Of a stretch of 64,000 nucleotides of DNA, positions 52,587-63,242 are shown piece by piece. How positions within the stretch are numbered: the first letter of the stretch is position 1; each line of letters begins with the position of its first letter. The notes beneath the pieces were generated by a model, which was given only the letters and a program-made list of their open reading frames with translations, did no database searches and was not told the origin of the DNA. Origin of the DNA: Hirsutella rhossiliensis. Its lineage: Eukaryota > Ascomycota > Sordariomycetes > Hypocreales > Ophiocordycipitaceae. The stretch is from NCBI RefSeq assembly GCF_020360975.1, contig NW_025408669.1, positions 1,798,001-1,862,000 of the forward strand, read 5' to 3'. The position numbers and the translations under genes were made by a program.

Positions 52587-55500
52587 GTGGCAAAAGAAGA
52601 GAAGTTCTCAGGAAAAATGGAAGTTGGTCCTACAATAATTCGAAGCATTATCAATAGGACCAATCTCTTCTCCTCACTCGTAGACGAGGGATGCCAGTGC
52701 TACGCCGCGGTTGACGAAGAAGTCGTCGAAAAGTTGGAAGTTCCTATAGTGGAAATAGCACCGCGAGCTATTACAGGAGCATCAGGGGCAATGGAAGGAG
52801 CAACGATTAGGGGCCTCGTATGGCTATCAATGGAGGTCAACGGCCACATACAGACGATCTGTGCCTACGTGGTGCCCCGATTGGAATTCCCCCTAATCCT
52901 AGGAAAACCCTGGTTATGCCACACAAAGTCGTACTCAGTGCCCCACGAGAAACGACTATGGCATGAACCTACACAAGACTGGGTAGATCACCTCGGGGAA
53001 GGAGAATATTCTGCGAAAGCCAAGGAGTTCGAAGAAGCAAAGCACGTACTAGCCAGTACCTTTGTGGGTTACTTTGAAAGGATCCGCAAGCAGGAAGGAA
53101 GAGAGGCAGCTGCCACGGCGATTTTCGCTATCAGCATGAAGGATATCGAAAGGGCGTTATCACCAAAGAAACCCATGTCAGAAGCAGAGCTACGCCGAAC
53201 GATACCCCAGCGGTTCCACGATTTACTGCCTCTATTTATGAAGAAGGAAGCTGATAAGCTGAATCCTCATAAGCCAGGCATAGACCACGAAATCAGAATC
53301 AAGGAGGACCCGAATGGCCAGCAGTTACCACTACCGTATGGAGCACTATACGGTATGTCACGAGAGGAACTCCTGGTTCTTAAGAAGACTCTACGAGACC
53401 TAGTGGATAAAGGATTTATCCGTGCAAGCAGTTCAGAAGCAGCAGCTCCAGTCCTGTTTGTGAGGAAACCAGGTGGCGGGCTGCGATTCTGTTGTGACTA
53501 CAGAGCGTTGAACGCAATCACTAAGTCGGACCGTTACCCCTTCCTCTAATAGGGACACACTTCGCAACCTAAAAGATGCGAAGTGGTTCACTAAGGTCGA
53601 CGTGGTACAAGCGTTCCATAAAGTACGGGTTGCAGAAGGAGACGAGTGGAAGACAGCGTTCCGCACCCGGTACGGTCTCTTCGAATGGATGGTTACCCCG
53701 TTCGGGCTAAGTGGCGCGCCAGCAACCTTCCAGCGGTATATTAACGGTATCCTACGAGACTACCTCGACGAGTTCGCCTCTGCTTATATGGACGATATAC
53801 TTATCTATTCGAGCGGGAGCAGAGAAGACCATTTCCGGAAGGTACGGTTAGTTTTAGAACGCCTCGCCGAGCATGGACTACACCTAGACCCGGAGAAATG
53901 CGAATTTGGAGTCAAGCGGATTAAGTACCTAGGATTCATTATTCACGCAGGAATTGGCATTCAGGCAGATCCCGACAAGATACGAGCAATAGTCGAGTGG
54001 GCAGTCCCCGTTACCCAGAAGGGGTGCGCAGTTTTCTAGGATTCGTTAACTACTACCGGATATTTATACCGCAAGCCTCGGAAATAACTGCACCCTAACA
54101 GCACTAACAGGAGAGGGACTAAGTTCAAGTGGACGGACGAGCACGATATGGCGTTCCAGACACTAAAGACGCTATTTACGAACGCCCCTATTCTTACTCA
54201 ATGGGATTTCGAGAGGCCAACCTTCGTAGAAGCAGACTGTAGCGGCTGGGCGCTTGGGGGCACACTTACGCAGGAAGTCGACGGACAACGCAAGCCAGTA
54301 GCGTTCCACTCGCAGAAGCTATCACCGGCTGAGCGCAACTACCCAATCCATGATAAGGAAATGCTCGCTATTATTCGTTGTCTCGAACAATGGTCAGCCG
54401 AGCTACGAAGCTGTGATAACTTCGTTATCCTTACCGACCATAAGAACCTCGAGTATTTCATGACGCGCCAACAGCTCTCGGAAAGGCAGGCACGTTGGGC
54501 TGAATATCTCTCGCGTTTTAACTTCCAGCTCCAGTACCGTCCGGGACGGAAGCAGTGGTGCCAGACGCGCTCTCGCCGCGAACAGGACCGACCAAACGAA
54601 GCGGATCACGAAGCACGAGATATGCAGCTTATTCCAGAAGCAGCCCTACGTACCTACGTCGGAGTAACGTCGACTCAAGCGGGAGAAGGCGAAGAAGAAC
54701 ACACGGTTTTCCACGACCCAGAGCTACAACAATTATGGCAGCAAACGGCAAACCAGGATCCAGTCTTTACAAGCGTTTATAACGCGGTACGAAACGGATC
54801 TCGGTCCTCGACCCCAAGCTTAAGCTGAAGGTACAAGTCGCCGAGTGCTTTATTGATCCTCGGGGGCACCTACGACTACGTGGCCGCTTATGGGTGCCAG
54901 GCGCACCGATCACGACAGAAGCAGCAGCCAAGGCAGCACCGCTAGAGCAGGAGTCGCTAAACGAATTACGGGGCTCCTTAATCCAGAAGGTTCATGACTC
55001 CCATGTAGTAGGCCACCCGGGACGGGAAGGGACGATAGAAGCCGTATCCAGGGACTTCTACTGGCCGCTAATGCAACAGCATATCCGACGTTTCTTGCGT
55101 AACTGCGATGTCTGCGGCCGTACGAAGATATGGCGCGAGCATAAAGGGGTCTACTTAGACCGCTACCCGTACCGGACCGCTTCTTCCGCCAGATACAGAT
55201 GGACTTTATTACGGACCTCCCTTGCGAACGGTAACCGCTGCCTCTGGGTTATCAAGGACCGGCTAAGTAAGGAAGTTATACTCGAACCGATGCCAACGAT
55301 GGAAGCGGAAGCATGTGCAGAGCGTTTTCTATGGTGCTTCGCCCGCTACCACTGGTGGCCCGACGCTATAACGAGCGATAGGGGCTCGAATTGGGTAGGC
55401 CGCTTTTGGAGGCACATGTGCAAGTTACTGGGGATCGACCAGCAGCTAAGCACGGCGTACCACCCCCAAACCGACGGAGGCCCTGAGAGGATGAACCAAG

Positions 55501-56513
55501 AAGTACAGGCATACCTCCGCGCCGTGATTAACCAGAACCAGAACGACTGGGATAAGTGGGTTCCCGCGGCTCAGATGGCGTTAAACGGTCGGGTCAATAC
55601 CTCTATAGGGATGTCCCCATTCTTCGCTATACACGGCTATGAGCCGAAGTCACCAGTTCCCCTCGTTACGGAAGCATATGCGGAAGAGTATCCTCAGCAT
55701 TCGCCAGAAACCAGGGCAAAGAAATTTGTTACCAAACTACAACAGATTACGGACCTCTGCCAAGCATCAATGGCGACAGCTACGCAGCAACAAGAACGCT
55801 TCGCTAACAGACGACGGAACGCGGCAGAACGCTTCGAAGTAGGCGATAAGGTTTGGCTTGACTTACGGAACTACGCGTCAGAGCGACCTAAGAAGAAGTT
55901 CGACTGGCTGCACGCTAAGTATACGATAAGCAAGGTACTCGACCCGTACACGGTTGAACTAGCAGACCTCCCGAGGGGCTGCTATAATAGGTTCCACGTC
56001 GACCAACTCCGGAGAGCGGGGACGGACCCAATGCCTGGTCAGCAACGCACAGACGCTCAACCCCATCTATCCAAGTAGACGGGAGGCTCACCAAGTAGTA
56101 GAGGAAATACTATGCGCTAGGTGGAAGAGAACCGGCCGCGGCCGTAGGCGGAAGTCCTTGTACGCTGGCAAGGTTGGCAAGACCCGACCTGGACCTCTTT
56201 AGACAATATGCAACAGACAGCGGCCTTGGATAAGTACGAACAGAGATACGGCCCGGCTCTCGAAAACGATGGACCATACCAGCACCGACGAGTGGCAACG
56301 GAAGCACAGCCGGCCCAAATCCAGGGGCAAGTCGAAGGAATACAACCACAGCTGCAGATACAGGGCAAGAGAATACGCGGACCACTACGGGCTAGGACTA
56401 ATGGCGACGCCCCGTCGATAGTAACGGCACCAGACCCTATAGACGACGGCCCTACGATCGTTGTAGAGGGGACCAGGAACAGGAAAAAGGGCACCAGCGC
56501 CAGAGAGGAGTAG
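52587..56513 (+). pseudogene. pol: pol polyprotein region with C-terminal chromodomain, frameshifted
   Basis: The protease-like start has LVDEGCQCYA at about 52676-52705, with Asp-Glu-Gly where D-S/T-G is expected. The reverse transcriptase runs about 53270-54040, with the active site YMDD at 53785-53796 and flanks WFTKVDVVQAFHKVRV and TPFGLSGAPATFQRYIN. RNase H is at about 54200-54560 (EADCSGWALGG, DKEMLAIIRCLEQW, LTDHKNLEYF). Integrase has an HHCC finger (HVVGHPG .. CDVCGRTK) at about 55005-55125 and DDE core residues in the region near 55200 (shifted frame), SDRGSNW at 55376-55396 and PERMNQE at 55483-55503. A chromodomain-like end (LVRWQGW.DPTWTSL in a shifted frame) lies at about 56150-56205, and the reading ends at TAG 56511-56513, eight bases before the LTR. 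Frame changes fall near 53540, 53550, 54021, 54094, 54117, 54550, 54800, 55180, 55240 and 56152. Confidence 0.87.
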
Positions 56514-56517
56514 GGGG
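56502..56517 (+). other. Polypurine tract
   Basis: AGAGAGGAGTAGGGGG, four bases before the 3' LTR; expected plus-strand primer for reverse transcription. It overlaps the pol stop codon. Confidence 0.75.
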
Positions 56518-56521
56518 CTAA

Positions 56522-56698
56522 TGTAAGGGGCTACGCCCCGATGTGTAGATCTGGCATGGCCAGACTAGTCACGTGCGAGCGCCACGGACACGACTCCTAA
56601 AGGGAGCGATGTAGACACGTCTCCCCTTTACACTCTTTGTAGCTCAATTTACATCAATTACGCCCAGCACCTGTGCTAACAGTGCTGACCCCGTAACA
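56522..56698 (+). repeat. 3' LTR
   Basis: 177 bp, 176 identical to the 5' LTR. It contains the last codons and stop of the P450 read from the other strand. Confidence 0.95.
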
Positions 56699-58336
56699 GT
56701 CTAACCCGAATCTTGGCACTCACTGGAGGCATAATCATGTTCAACAGGGCTTTCTTCTCCTGCGTCTTCCCCACGCACTCCACCTCATAGTTCTGCACGA
56801 TGTACGCAAGCGCCTGTTTCATCAGCTGCGAGGCAAACCACCTCCCCGGACACGCGTGTTTGCCGAAGCCGTACGTGAGAAACGACGAGCTCACGTCGAC
56901 ACTCCGCTTCTGCCCGGCAGCCTGGCGACCCGCGCCGTCTGGACTCTCAAAGTCTCGTGAGAAGCGGAAGGCATCATAGCGCAGCGGGTCGTCGTAGTAG
57001 CTGGCATCGCGATGGATGGCCTGCGACGGAATTCCCAGCCGCACGCCGGGCGGGATCTTGATGTCGCTGCCGAGATCGAGCGCTTGGCCTGGACCGACGA
57101 TGCGCGGCAGTGAGATGATGCCGAAGCAGGATATGCGCATCGACTCCCTCACGGCAGAGTCGACCCGGAACAGCTTGTCGATGGCTTTGCCCGTCACCAA
57201 GCCGTCCAGCTCCGCGGCCACGCCGTCGCACTCTCTCCGGAGACCAGCCACAAAGTCGTCCCTGGATTCGCTGCCATGGAGGTCGAGCACGCAGTTTGTG
57301 AATGCATAACTGGTCGTGTAGATGGACACCAGGTTCAGGATCAGAAGCCGCTGCGCTATGCCCGCCGGCTCCATCTGGCCGGGCCCGACCTTGGCACACC
57401 TCTCCACCATCCATTGAAGGGCGTCATCCTACAGGTGTCAGGGTCAGAAACACGAGGGAACGAGAGTCCAGCATCACTCACCGGCATCTTCTCGCCCGCC
57501 TTGCCGCCGTCCCACCTCCTGAGCCTCTCTTCAACCAGGGGCACGAGCACCCTCTTGCAGCCGGCGAGATATCTCTTGGCAGGCAGCGCTATCAACGGTC
57601 CCAACGCCGGTCTCGTGCACTTGGGCATGGCTGTTATCAAGGCTGACCCCATGTAGACGGCATTCGCATACAGCCGTGACTGTTCCAGCAGCGTCTCGTT
57701 TCGACACAGCGGCAGGCCCACGTAGGCGCGGTTGACTGCTCGCGCAACGGCTCTGCTCAACGTGTCCCAGGCGCCAACCGTCGTCCAGTTCTGCGAGTCG
57801 GCTCCCCAGCAGTCTCGAAACGCCGCATCAAGCTCCTCCGCCGTGCCAGCCGCGAAGAAGCCGACATCCTTGGTCATGTGCTTTCTGACAATGTCGAAGT
57901 GGATGCTGTTCTCGTACAGCTCCCTATCTCCAATCATGTACTTGGGCTGTATGGACTCGCTCTGCGCCTCCGCGGCAATGACGTGCTTCTCCGACTTGTT
58001 GAGCACGTGCAACTGGGATGGCGGCAGTGCGACGATGGCGCCGACTCCTGTGCTTGGCAGGGCAAAGGGTATGTCTCGCTTCTTGCAGAATTTGTTGTAG
58101 CCCTCGGTTGCCATGTCTGCAGAGGCCGTGATGGAGCGAAAGGCAGCAAGCGACCATGGAAAAAAGACTCCGGACGAGACGCCGGCGGTTGGAAACGACG
58201 CCCAGAACTCGGCTTGCTTGCTCGGCTTGGAGAGACGGAGGGTTGCGAGAGCCCAAAGGCCGACGACGAACAAGAGCAACTCTACGGCCATTGCTTCGGC
58301 CATGGTGTCGAGGCACTTGACGAGAAGGCAAGACAT
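56676..58336 (-). CDS. Cytochrome P450 monooxygenase, 3' end interrupted by the LTR
   Basis: Heme-thiolate oxygenase, ER-anchored. Two exons, 58336-57482 and 57428-56676, with a 53-nt intron, give 535 residues. The N-terminal anchor is MAVELLLFVVGLWALATLRL; an ATG at 58303 is the alternative start. The I-helix region reads LNLVSIYTTSYAFTN, lacking the usual AGxDT as in several fungal secondary-metabolism P450s. The K-helix ExxR is ESMR. The heme loop FLTYGFGKHACPGRWFA carries the axial Cys. The chromosomal reading ends at ..SAKIRVR; the last seven codons and the stop come from the Gypsy LTR. Because the catalytic parts are complete, the enzyme may still work. The substrate is unknown. It neighbours a membrane protein and an O-methyltransferase, suggesting a biosynthetic cluster. 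Confidence 0.9.
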
Positions 58337-58847
58337 GAAGACAGCTCGAGTCGTGAATTTGGCTCTTGAGTATCATTATCTCGCATGCCTGTCTATACGA
58401 CTTGGACTTTTCCTACTCGGCTTTATACACCGTCGATGGCAACGCCGTTTCATGACGCCGAAACCCCAGACACGACTTACACGAAAGGAACCTGCTCCTC
58501 CGCCGGGCGGCGCCAGGCTCGGAGTAAGCTGACGGGGATGACCCCCCAGGGGTGTGTGTAAAAGGCCAAGGCGGTATCGGGCCGCATCCTTAAGGATTGC
58601 AGGAGAATCAGGGCTGCCACCTGCAAGGGTTCTTGATCGGGAAACCTCTCACAAGAATGCCGGCGGGGGCGAGAAGGCAACGTCAAGGTAAAGAGTGGCT
58701 GCCCGCCCGGCAGACTGAAGGCAGGGTCAAGTCAGATTCCTCGGCATTTGGGCCTCCACCACTCGATCCTTTCCTCCGCACGTCTTGTCTCTGTGACTGT
58801 CGTCCACTGTCCCTCTCGTCGCCCCTTTCCAGAGCAGCAGCCTCGCC
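58337..58847. promoter_or_regulatory. Bidirectional promoter P450 / rhodopsin-like gene
   Basis: 511 bp between divergent starts. Contains a CCCCCCAGGGG-type run at about 58540-58551. No gene. Confidence 0.4.
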
Positions 58848-60157
58848 ATGTCCAGCCCTGGCGGTCCAGCGGCCGGCGGCCCTCCGGCGTTCCCTCCTCC
58901 GGAACACCCAGAGGATCCGGGTCGCGGGCCCATGATATTGGGCACCACCTGGACGCTGACGTTTCTGTGCATCGTCTTCATCTCTGCCCGGCTCTTGGTC
59001 CGTGTAAAGGTGATTCGCGCTGTGAGCGCCGATGACTGGTTCATGCTCGCTGCCGGGGTATGTAGGCGATGTTGTCCACGGCCTGCTTGATGGCGATTTG
59101 CCGGGCAGATGCAGAGGTGAAGAGACAAATGCAGGCAAAGGCGGCTGACGGCCGAGGACTAGATGCTCCAAGTCACCTTCCAAGCATGCGTCACCCGAGC
59201 ATACCTCTGGGGCTTCGGAAAGCACGACAAGGACCTGACGTTTGATCCGCAGATCATCAACATCCTCAAGTGGGTTTGGATCTCGACGACGCCCGCCATC
59301 CTCGTCTCCATCCTGGCGAGAATATCGGCCGCCATTCTTCTCATACGCATCTTTGGGAACAAGAAGTGGCTCAAGTGGTTCCTCGTCGTCTTCACCACTC
59401 TGCAGAGCATCGTGGCCGGCCTGGTCATCATCTTTGTATGGGCTCAAGTCTCGCCCGTCGAAGGGCTTTGGAATCCTCTTCTGCCGGCTCGGCGGTGGAA
59501 TCCCAGCATCCAACAAAACACGGCCTATCTTGGACAATGTGAGTCTGGTTGCTTGCGCCTTGCGTCTCGGTGGCTGACGACGGCAACGGTTGCCCATCAG
59601 CCCTGTTTACCTTTTCCGACCTGACGTACGTCCTGTTCCCCATCATGATCATCTTCAAGCTCAACATGCCCCTGCGCCGCAAGCTGGGCCTCGCCGGGCT
59701 GATGGCAGCGTCTCTGTTCACAATGGTGGCCTCCATCATGAAGACGGTCACGTCGCAGGCGTCGAGCGCCAGCGAGGGCGACTTGCAGTACCGCGGCACC
59801 ATGGCCATCTTCTGGTCGGCCTTTGAGCAGTCCTTTGTCATTATCATGACCTGCATCCCGCCGCTACGCTCCGCAAAGCAGCTGTTCAAGCGCCGTGACG
59901 GGGCCGCAGGCAGCAGCGCAATGGGCCTTGCGCGGCTTGGCAGGAGCTATCGCTCGTCGAAACTGGACTCGGATCGGTCGCGGAAGCCAAGCTTTCTCGA
60001 CGAGGGGGAGCAGGCGCTCAGAGACACCAGCGTGCCGTATGGCAGGGCGGGAAGCAGGGGTCCAAGCAGCCAGAGCCTTGAGACGGGGAACATTCGCCGC
60101 ACCGATCAGTACGCCGTCGCGTATAGTGGCAAGGCAGAGCCGCGGGAAGACGTATAG
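58848..60157 (+). CDS. Fungal rhodopsin-like (PTH11-type) integral membrane protein
   Basis: Three exons, 58848-59057, 59163-59538 and 59601-60157, with introns of 105 and 62 nt, give 380 residues. Seven membrane segments are plausible, starting at ILGTTWTLTFLCIVFISARLLVR, with the family signature VSADDWFMLAAG in the first loop, then INILKWVWISTTPAILVSILARISAAILLIRIFG, WFLVVFTTLQSIVAGLVIIFVWAQVSPVEGLWNP, FTFSDLTYVLFPIMIIFKL, LGLAGLMAASLFTMVASIMK and FWSAFEQSFVIIMTCIPPLR. The tail is Ser/Arg-rich and cytosolic. The DDW..AA and W..F...D.TY signatures are those of the fungal Rhodopsin/SAT4-type domain, often annotated as PTH11-like receptors. Such genes recur in secondary-metabolite clusters, role unclear. 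Exon joins keep all signatures in frame; the first intron's acceptor (GGACTAG) is the least sure. Confidence 0.85.
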
Positions 60158-60411
60158 CTCTCGGTTCGGGACTTTTGGTGACGGGGGGGGGCGAGCTCGT
60201 GGCGAGTGCGCAAGGGGTGCTCAAGGCTGGGACGCGATGGATATTCAGGGGATCACGGCGGAGAGCAATGAAGCAGAAGCGTATGGATTAATGGAAGTTG
60301 AATAAAGCAGACAGAGTTCCTTGGCCATGCGTCTCGAGACTCCAGGGGCTTGTCCAAGCTTCAACCGATGCCAACACACATCCCCTGGCGAGTCTATTTC
60401 GAGAGCCCACA

Positions 60412-61818
60412 TCAAGGCAGACGCACGTCCATGACGGTCTCATAGCCCAGCGGATTGTACGTATACGTCTTGACCAGCGTCAGGCCCACGTCTTCCAAGA
60501 GACTGCGCCACTGCGCTTCGGTGCGCTCCATGGAGGCAAAGGCCGAGAGCATGGTCAGATCCATGGCGGCAGCGTACGCATCGACGCCGACCTCGGGCAG
60601 CACCATCTCGTCGAGGAGCATGATGGAGTCCGACGCCATGGCCGACTTTGTGTTTTGGAGCAAGCGGCGGACCTTGTGGTCTGGGTGGTTGTGCAGCACG
60701 CCGCGGGAGAAGTAGAACTTGGCGCCTGGTGTTTCAAGACACGGCGTGTTAGCAGAAGAGACGGACCAAGGGCAAGGGGGAGAGGACCTTTGACGGGCTG
60801 CGGCTCGAAGAAATCATGCACCGTGTTCTCCACGCCCGGCGTCGGCAGCGCCTTTGCGATGGAGTGCGCCAGGTCCTGCAGAACCACGCGGCCCGGCAGG
60901 TCGGGATACCGGCCCCTGAACTCGGCGCACTGGTGTCCGATGCCGCCGCCAATGTTGACATAGACGGGCCGCTGCGGATCCCAGTCCCGGGCCTCCTGGC
61001 CGACGGGATAGACGCTCAGCCAGGACAAGTCGGGCCCGCGCCGCAGGGCCATGTAGTCGTTGAAGTATCGCAGGTTATCCGGGTGGTCCTCGAACCAGGC
61101 AAAGCCGTGCCGGGTCGTGTTCCACGCGTCCTGGAACACGGTGTGCATCTCGTCGTCGGGGTTCCGGTACGATGTCTTGTGGAGGAACGAGGGCAGGGCT
61201 TGGTACTGAGGCCCGATGGTCTCGAAGCTGAGTCGACATGAGTAGATGCTGGAATAGCGCGATGCCGCATGAGTATACGCCTCGAAGCGTGGCCTACCTA
61301 CCAATGCGAGACGCCTGCCTCTGCCGCCCTGTCCGCGAGGTTCTTGGTGACGTTGTTGGCCTGATACTCGGCCTTGGCCGTCTCCCGGACCGCCCCGATG
61401 GACGCGAGATATCTCAGGTATCGACCTGTCGAGCCGTCAGCGATGGTCCGGGAATCCGCTTTCCGCTTCAAGATGTACTCATGAGCAGCGTCTCCGCGCC
61501 GGTTCTCGCTGCAACCTGCTCCACCGTCAAGGGCCCGTCGGCGGCGGCGAGGTATTTGAAGATGCCCAGGTCGAAACCAATCTTGGCAGCGGCGGTTTGG
61601 AGAAGCTGCAACGGGTCAGCCGTTGCCCGAAACCAAGGTCCGTGGCATGATGGGCCGAGGGCATGGGTCTCTCTCACGAGGTAGCCGTATCTGTGAACCG
61701 TGTCGTTGACGTCTTCCAGCGAGTAAGCCAGCTCGTGCACCGAGACCATGAGCTGCCGACGGGTGCCCGCATCAGCCATCGAGGCAAAGTGCTTGATTTG
61801 AGCGAGAGCCGACTCCAT
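60412..61818 (-). CDS. SAM-dependent O-methyltransferase (plant-type, Methyltransf_2)
   Basis: Methylates a hydroxyl of a small, usually aromatic or polyketide, metabolite. Five exons: 61818-61678, 61605-61479, 61425-61302, 61227-60788 and 60725-60412, giving 381 residues. The N-terminal dimerisation/winged-helix part includes LLLQTAAAKIGFDLGIFKYL across the first splice, RYLRYLASIGAV, and SHCFETIGPQYQALPSF across the third. The SAM site is VNIGGGIGHQCAEF at about residues 230-243, followed by RVVLQDLAHSI. GVLHNHPDHK carries the His expected as general base, and MLLDEMVLPEVG follows. The first intron is a multiple of three and therefore invisible as a frame break; it was removed because GTGAGAG..TTGCAG restores the family sequence. 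The fourth donor (GTCCTC) is atypical. A TATA-like ATTATATAG lies about 110 bp upstream. Confidence 0.9.
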
Positions 61819-63242
61819 CTTTACGAGGTTTGCAACGGACTACGGTGTTCAGACCGATCAAGGTTGGTGTATATGAAGAAGCCGAGGAGGGCATTCATCT
61901 CAAGTTCTCAACCACGGAGCCCGGGGATTATATAGATATTCACCGAGGCGCGATCCGTCGTCGACGTGGCACTGTCCAATCAGAGCTCCAGCTACGATGC
62001 CAGTCCGTTGTGCCGTGTTTCGAGGCTGGCAGCTCGCAGTTGGAATTTGGGTTGCCGACTGTGTAAAGCGAAGCAGCCTCGGGATGGCAAAGGCTGTGTT
62101 TTTCAACTCGCACTCTTGCCAAGCTCAAACAACCGGGATAGGATCAAGTTGCCAATCGCAATACATCAGCCAAATCAGAAGCTCGGTCCCTTCTCCAGAC
62201 GCTGCATATACAGAGTTACAGACGAGCCTCCTGAACACCAAGCTTCGTGGTTCCAACCGAGCACTCGACTCCTCGAGCAGGATACCTCCATCCAAGTCGT
62301 TTGAAAAAGCCGTGGCAGCCGAGAGGCATCCGTCGAGTGTCCTCTACTGGGCGGGACGCTTCGCCGCGGCATCCTCTCCCAAGCGGAACACATATTCAGG
62401 ATTCCAGATGGCCCAGCCCAGGTGGTTGCACTGGTTGGACACAGGGTACATGTCTCGGGAGCACGCTGGGGTGAATCTAGTAGGCGTCTAGGCGAAGCAT
62501 GCGAGGCGGAATCTCGCGGAGCATTACATATATGCAGCTGGGCGAGGCGCTCTTGGGGTCCAGAGACAAGGCGTAGATGGCGTGGCCCCGTGAAGTGAAT
62601 TTATGCAGGCCCCCGAGGTGGCGTTCCATGTCGCGTCTGCTAAGGCAACAGCAACATGACACTGGACAGGAGTCACAGGACCAACAGGCCCCCAGGCAGC
62701 CCAACGAGGTCCAACAAGGCCCTCGGGAAACACAGCAGCAGTTGCATATGTGATATATGCAGCTCGACCCCGCAAGCTCGTCCAATGGCATCGTCTCCGA
62801 CTCTACGCAACCAGTGCCAACCACCATGGCAGTCATGGCACCAAGTCACCAACCACCGACCGACTCGGCGGTCCCGTCAGCAGCCCTCCCGTGTCAGACG
62901 TTTTGTCCCCCAACGACGCCATCTCGCCGACCGGGGACCTTGTATGTATGTTGCGCTGCGTTGTACGGATATTACACGATCCGTCGTTACGACCAATCGA
63001 TTGGGGGCCAAAGGATGCTGTTGGCTCTGCTGCCTGCCCCCTTTCATATTACGACCTCTTTGGCAGACCAAGCTTTCCCGTGACACGGCTCACAGACGAG
63101 ACGGAGCTTTCTCGGCAGAGTCCTTGGGTGGAAAGGTTGGTGAAACAGAGAGGAGGGGGGGGAGGCTTCGGGCCCGTGAATATAGCCTCGCCCTCGTCGT
63201 CGTCTTGTTCAGCCTCACCCACGAGCAACAGCACCAGACATC
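61819..63242. promoter_or_regulatory. Bidirectional promoter region O-methyltransferase / second P450
   Basis: 1.42 kb between divergent starts. TATA-like ATTATATAGATA at 61927-61938 faces the methyltransferase. No gene supported in the open frames here. Confidence 0.4.

Larger units (their letters stand above)
50886..56698 (+). mobile_element. Ty3/Gypsy LTR retrotransposon with chromodomain (chromovirus)
   Basis: 5,813 bp, both LTRs present and flanked by the same 5-bp duplication GTCTA (50881-50885 and 56699-56703). Order: LTR, primer site, 12-bp tandem repeat, gag with zinc knuckle, protease-like, reverse transcriptase, RNase H, integrase, chromodomain, polypurine tract, LTR. The pol order RT-RH-IN marks Gypsy/Metaviridae. 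The LTRs differ at one base in 177, so the insertion is recent. The coding part has many frameshifts and is not translatable as read. It lies between cbp80 and a P450 gene and supplies that P450's last codons. Confidence 0.95.
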
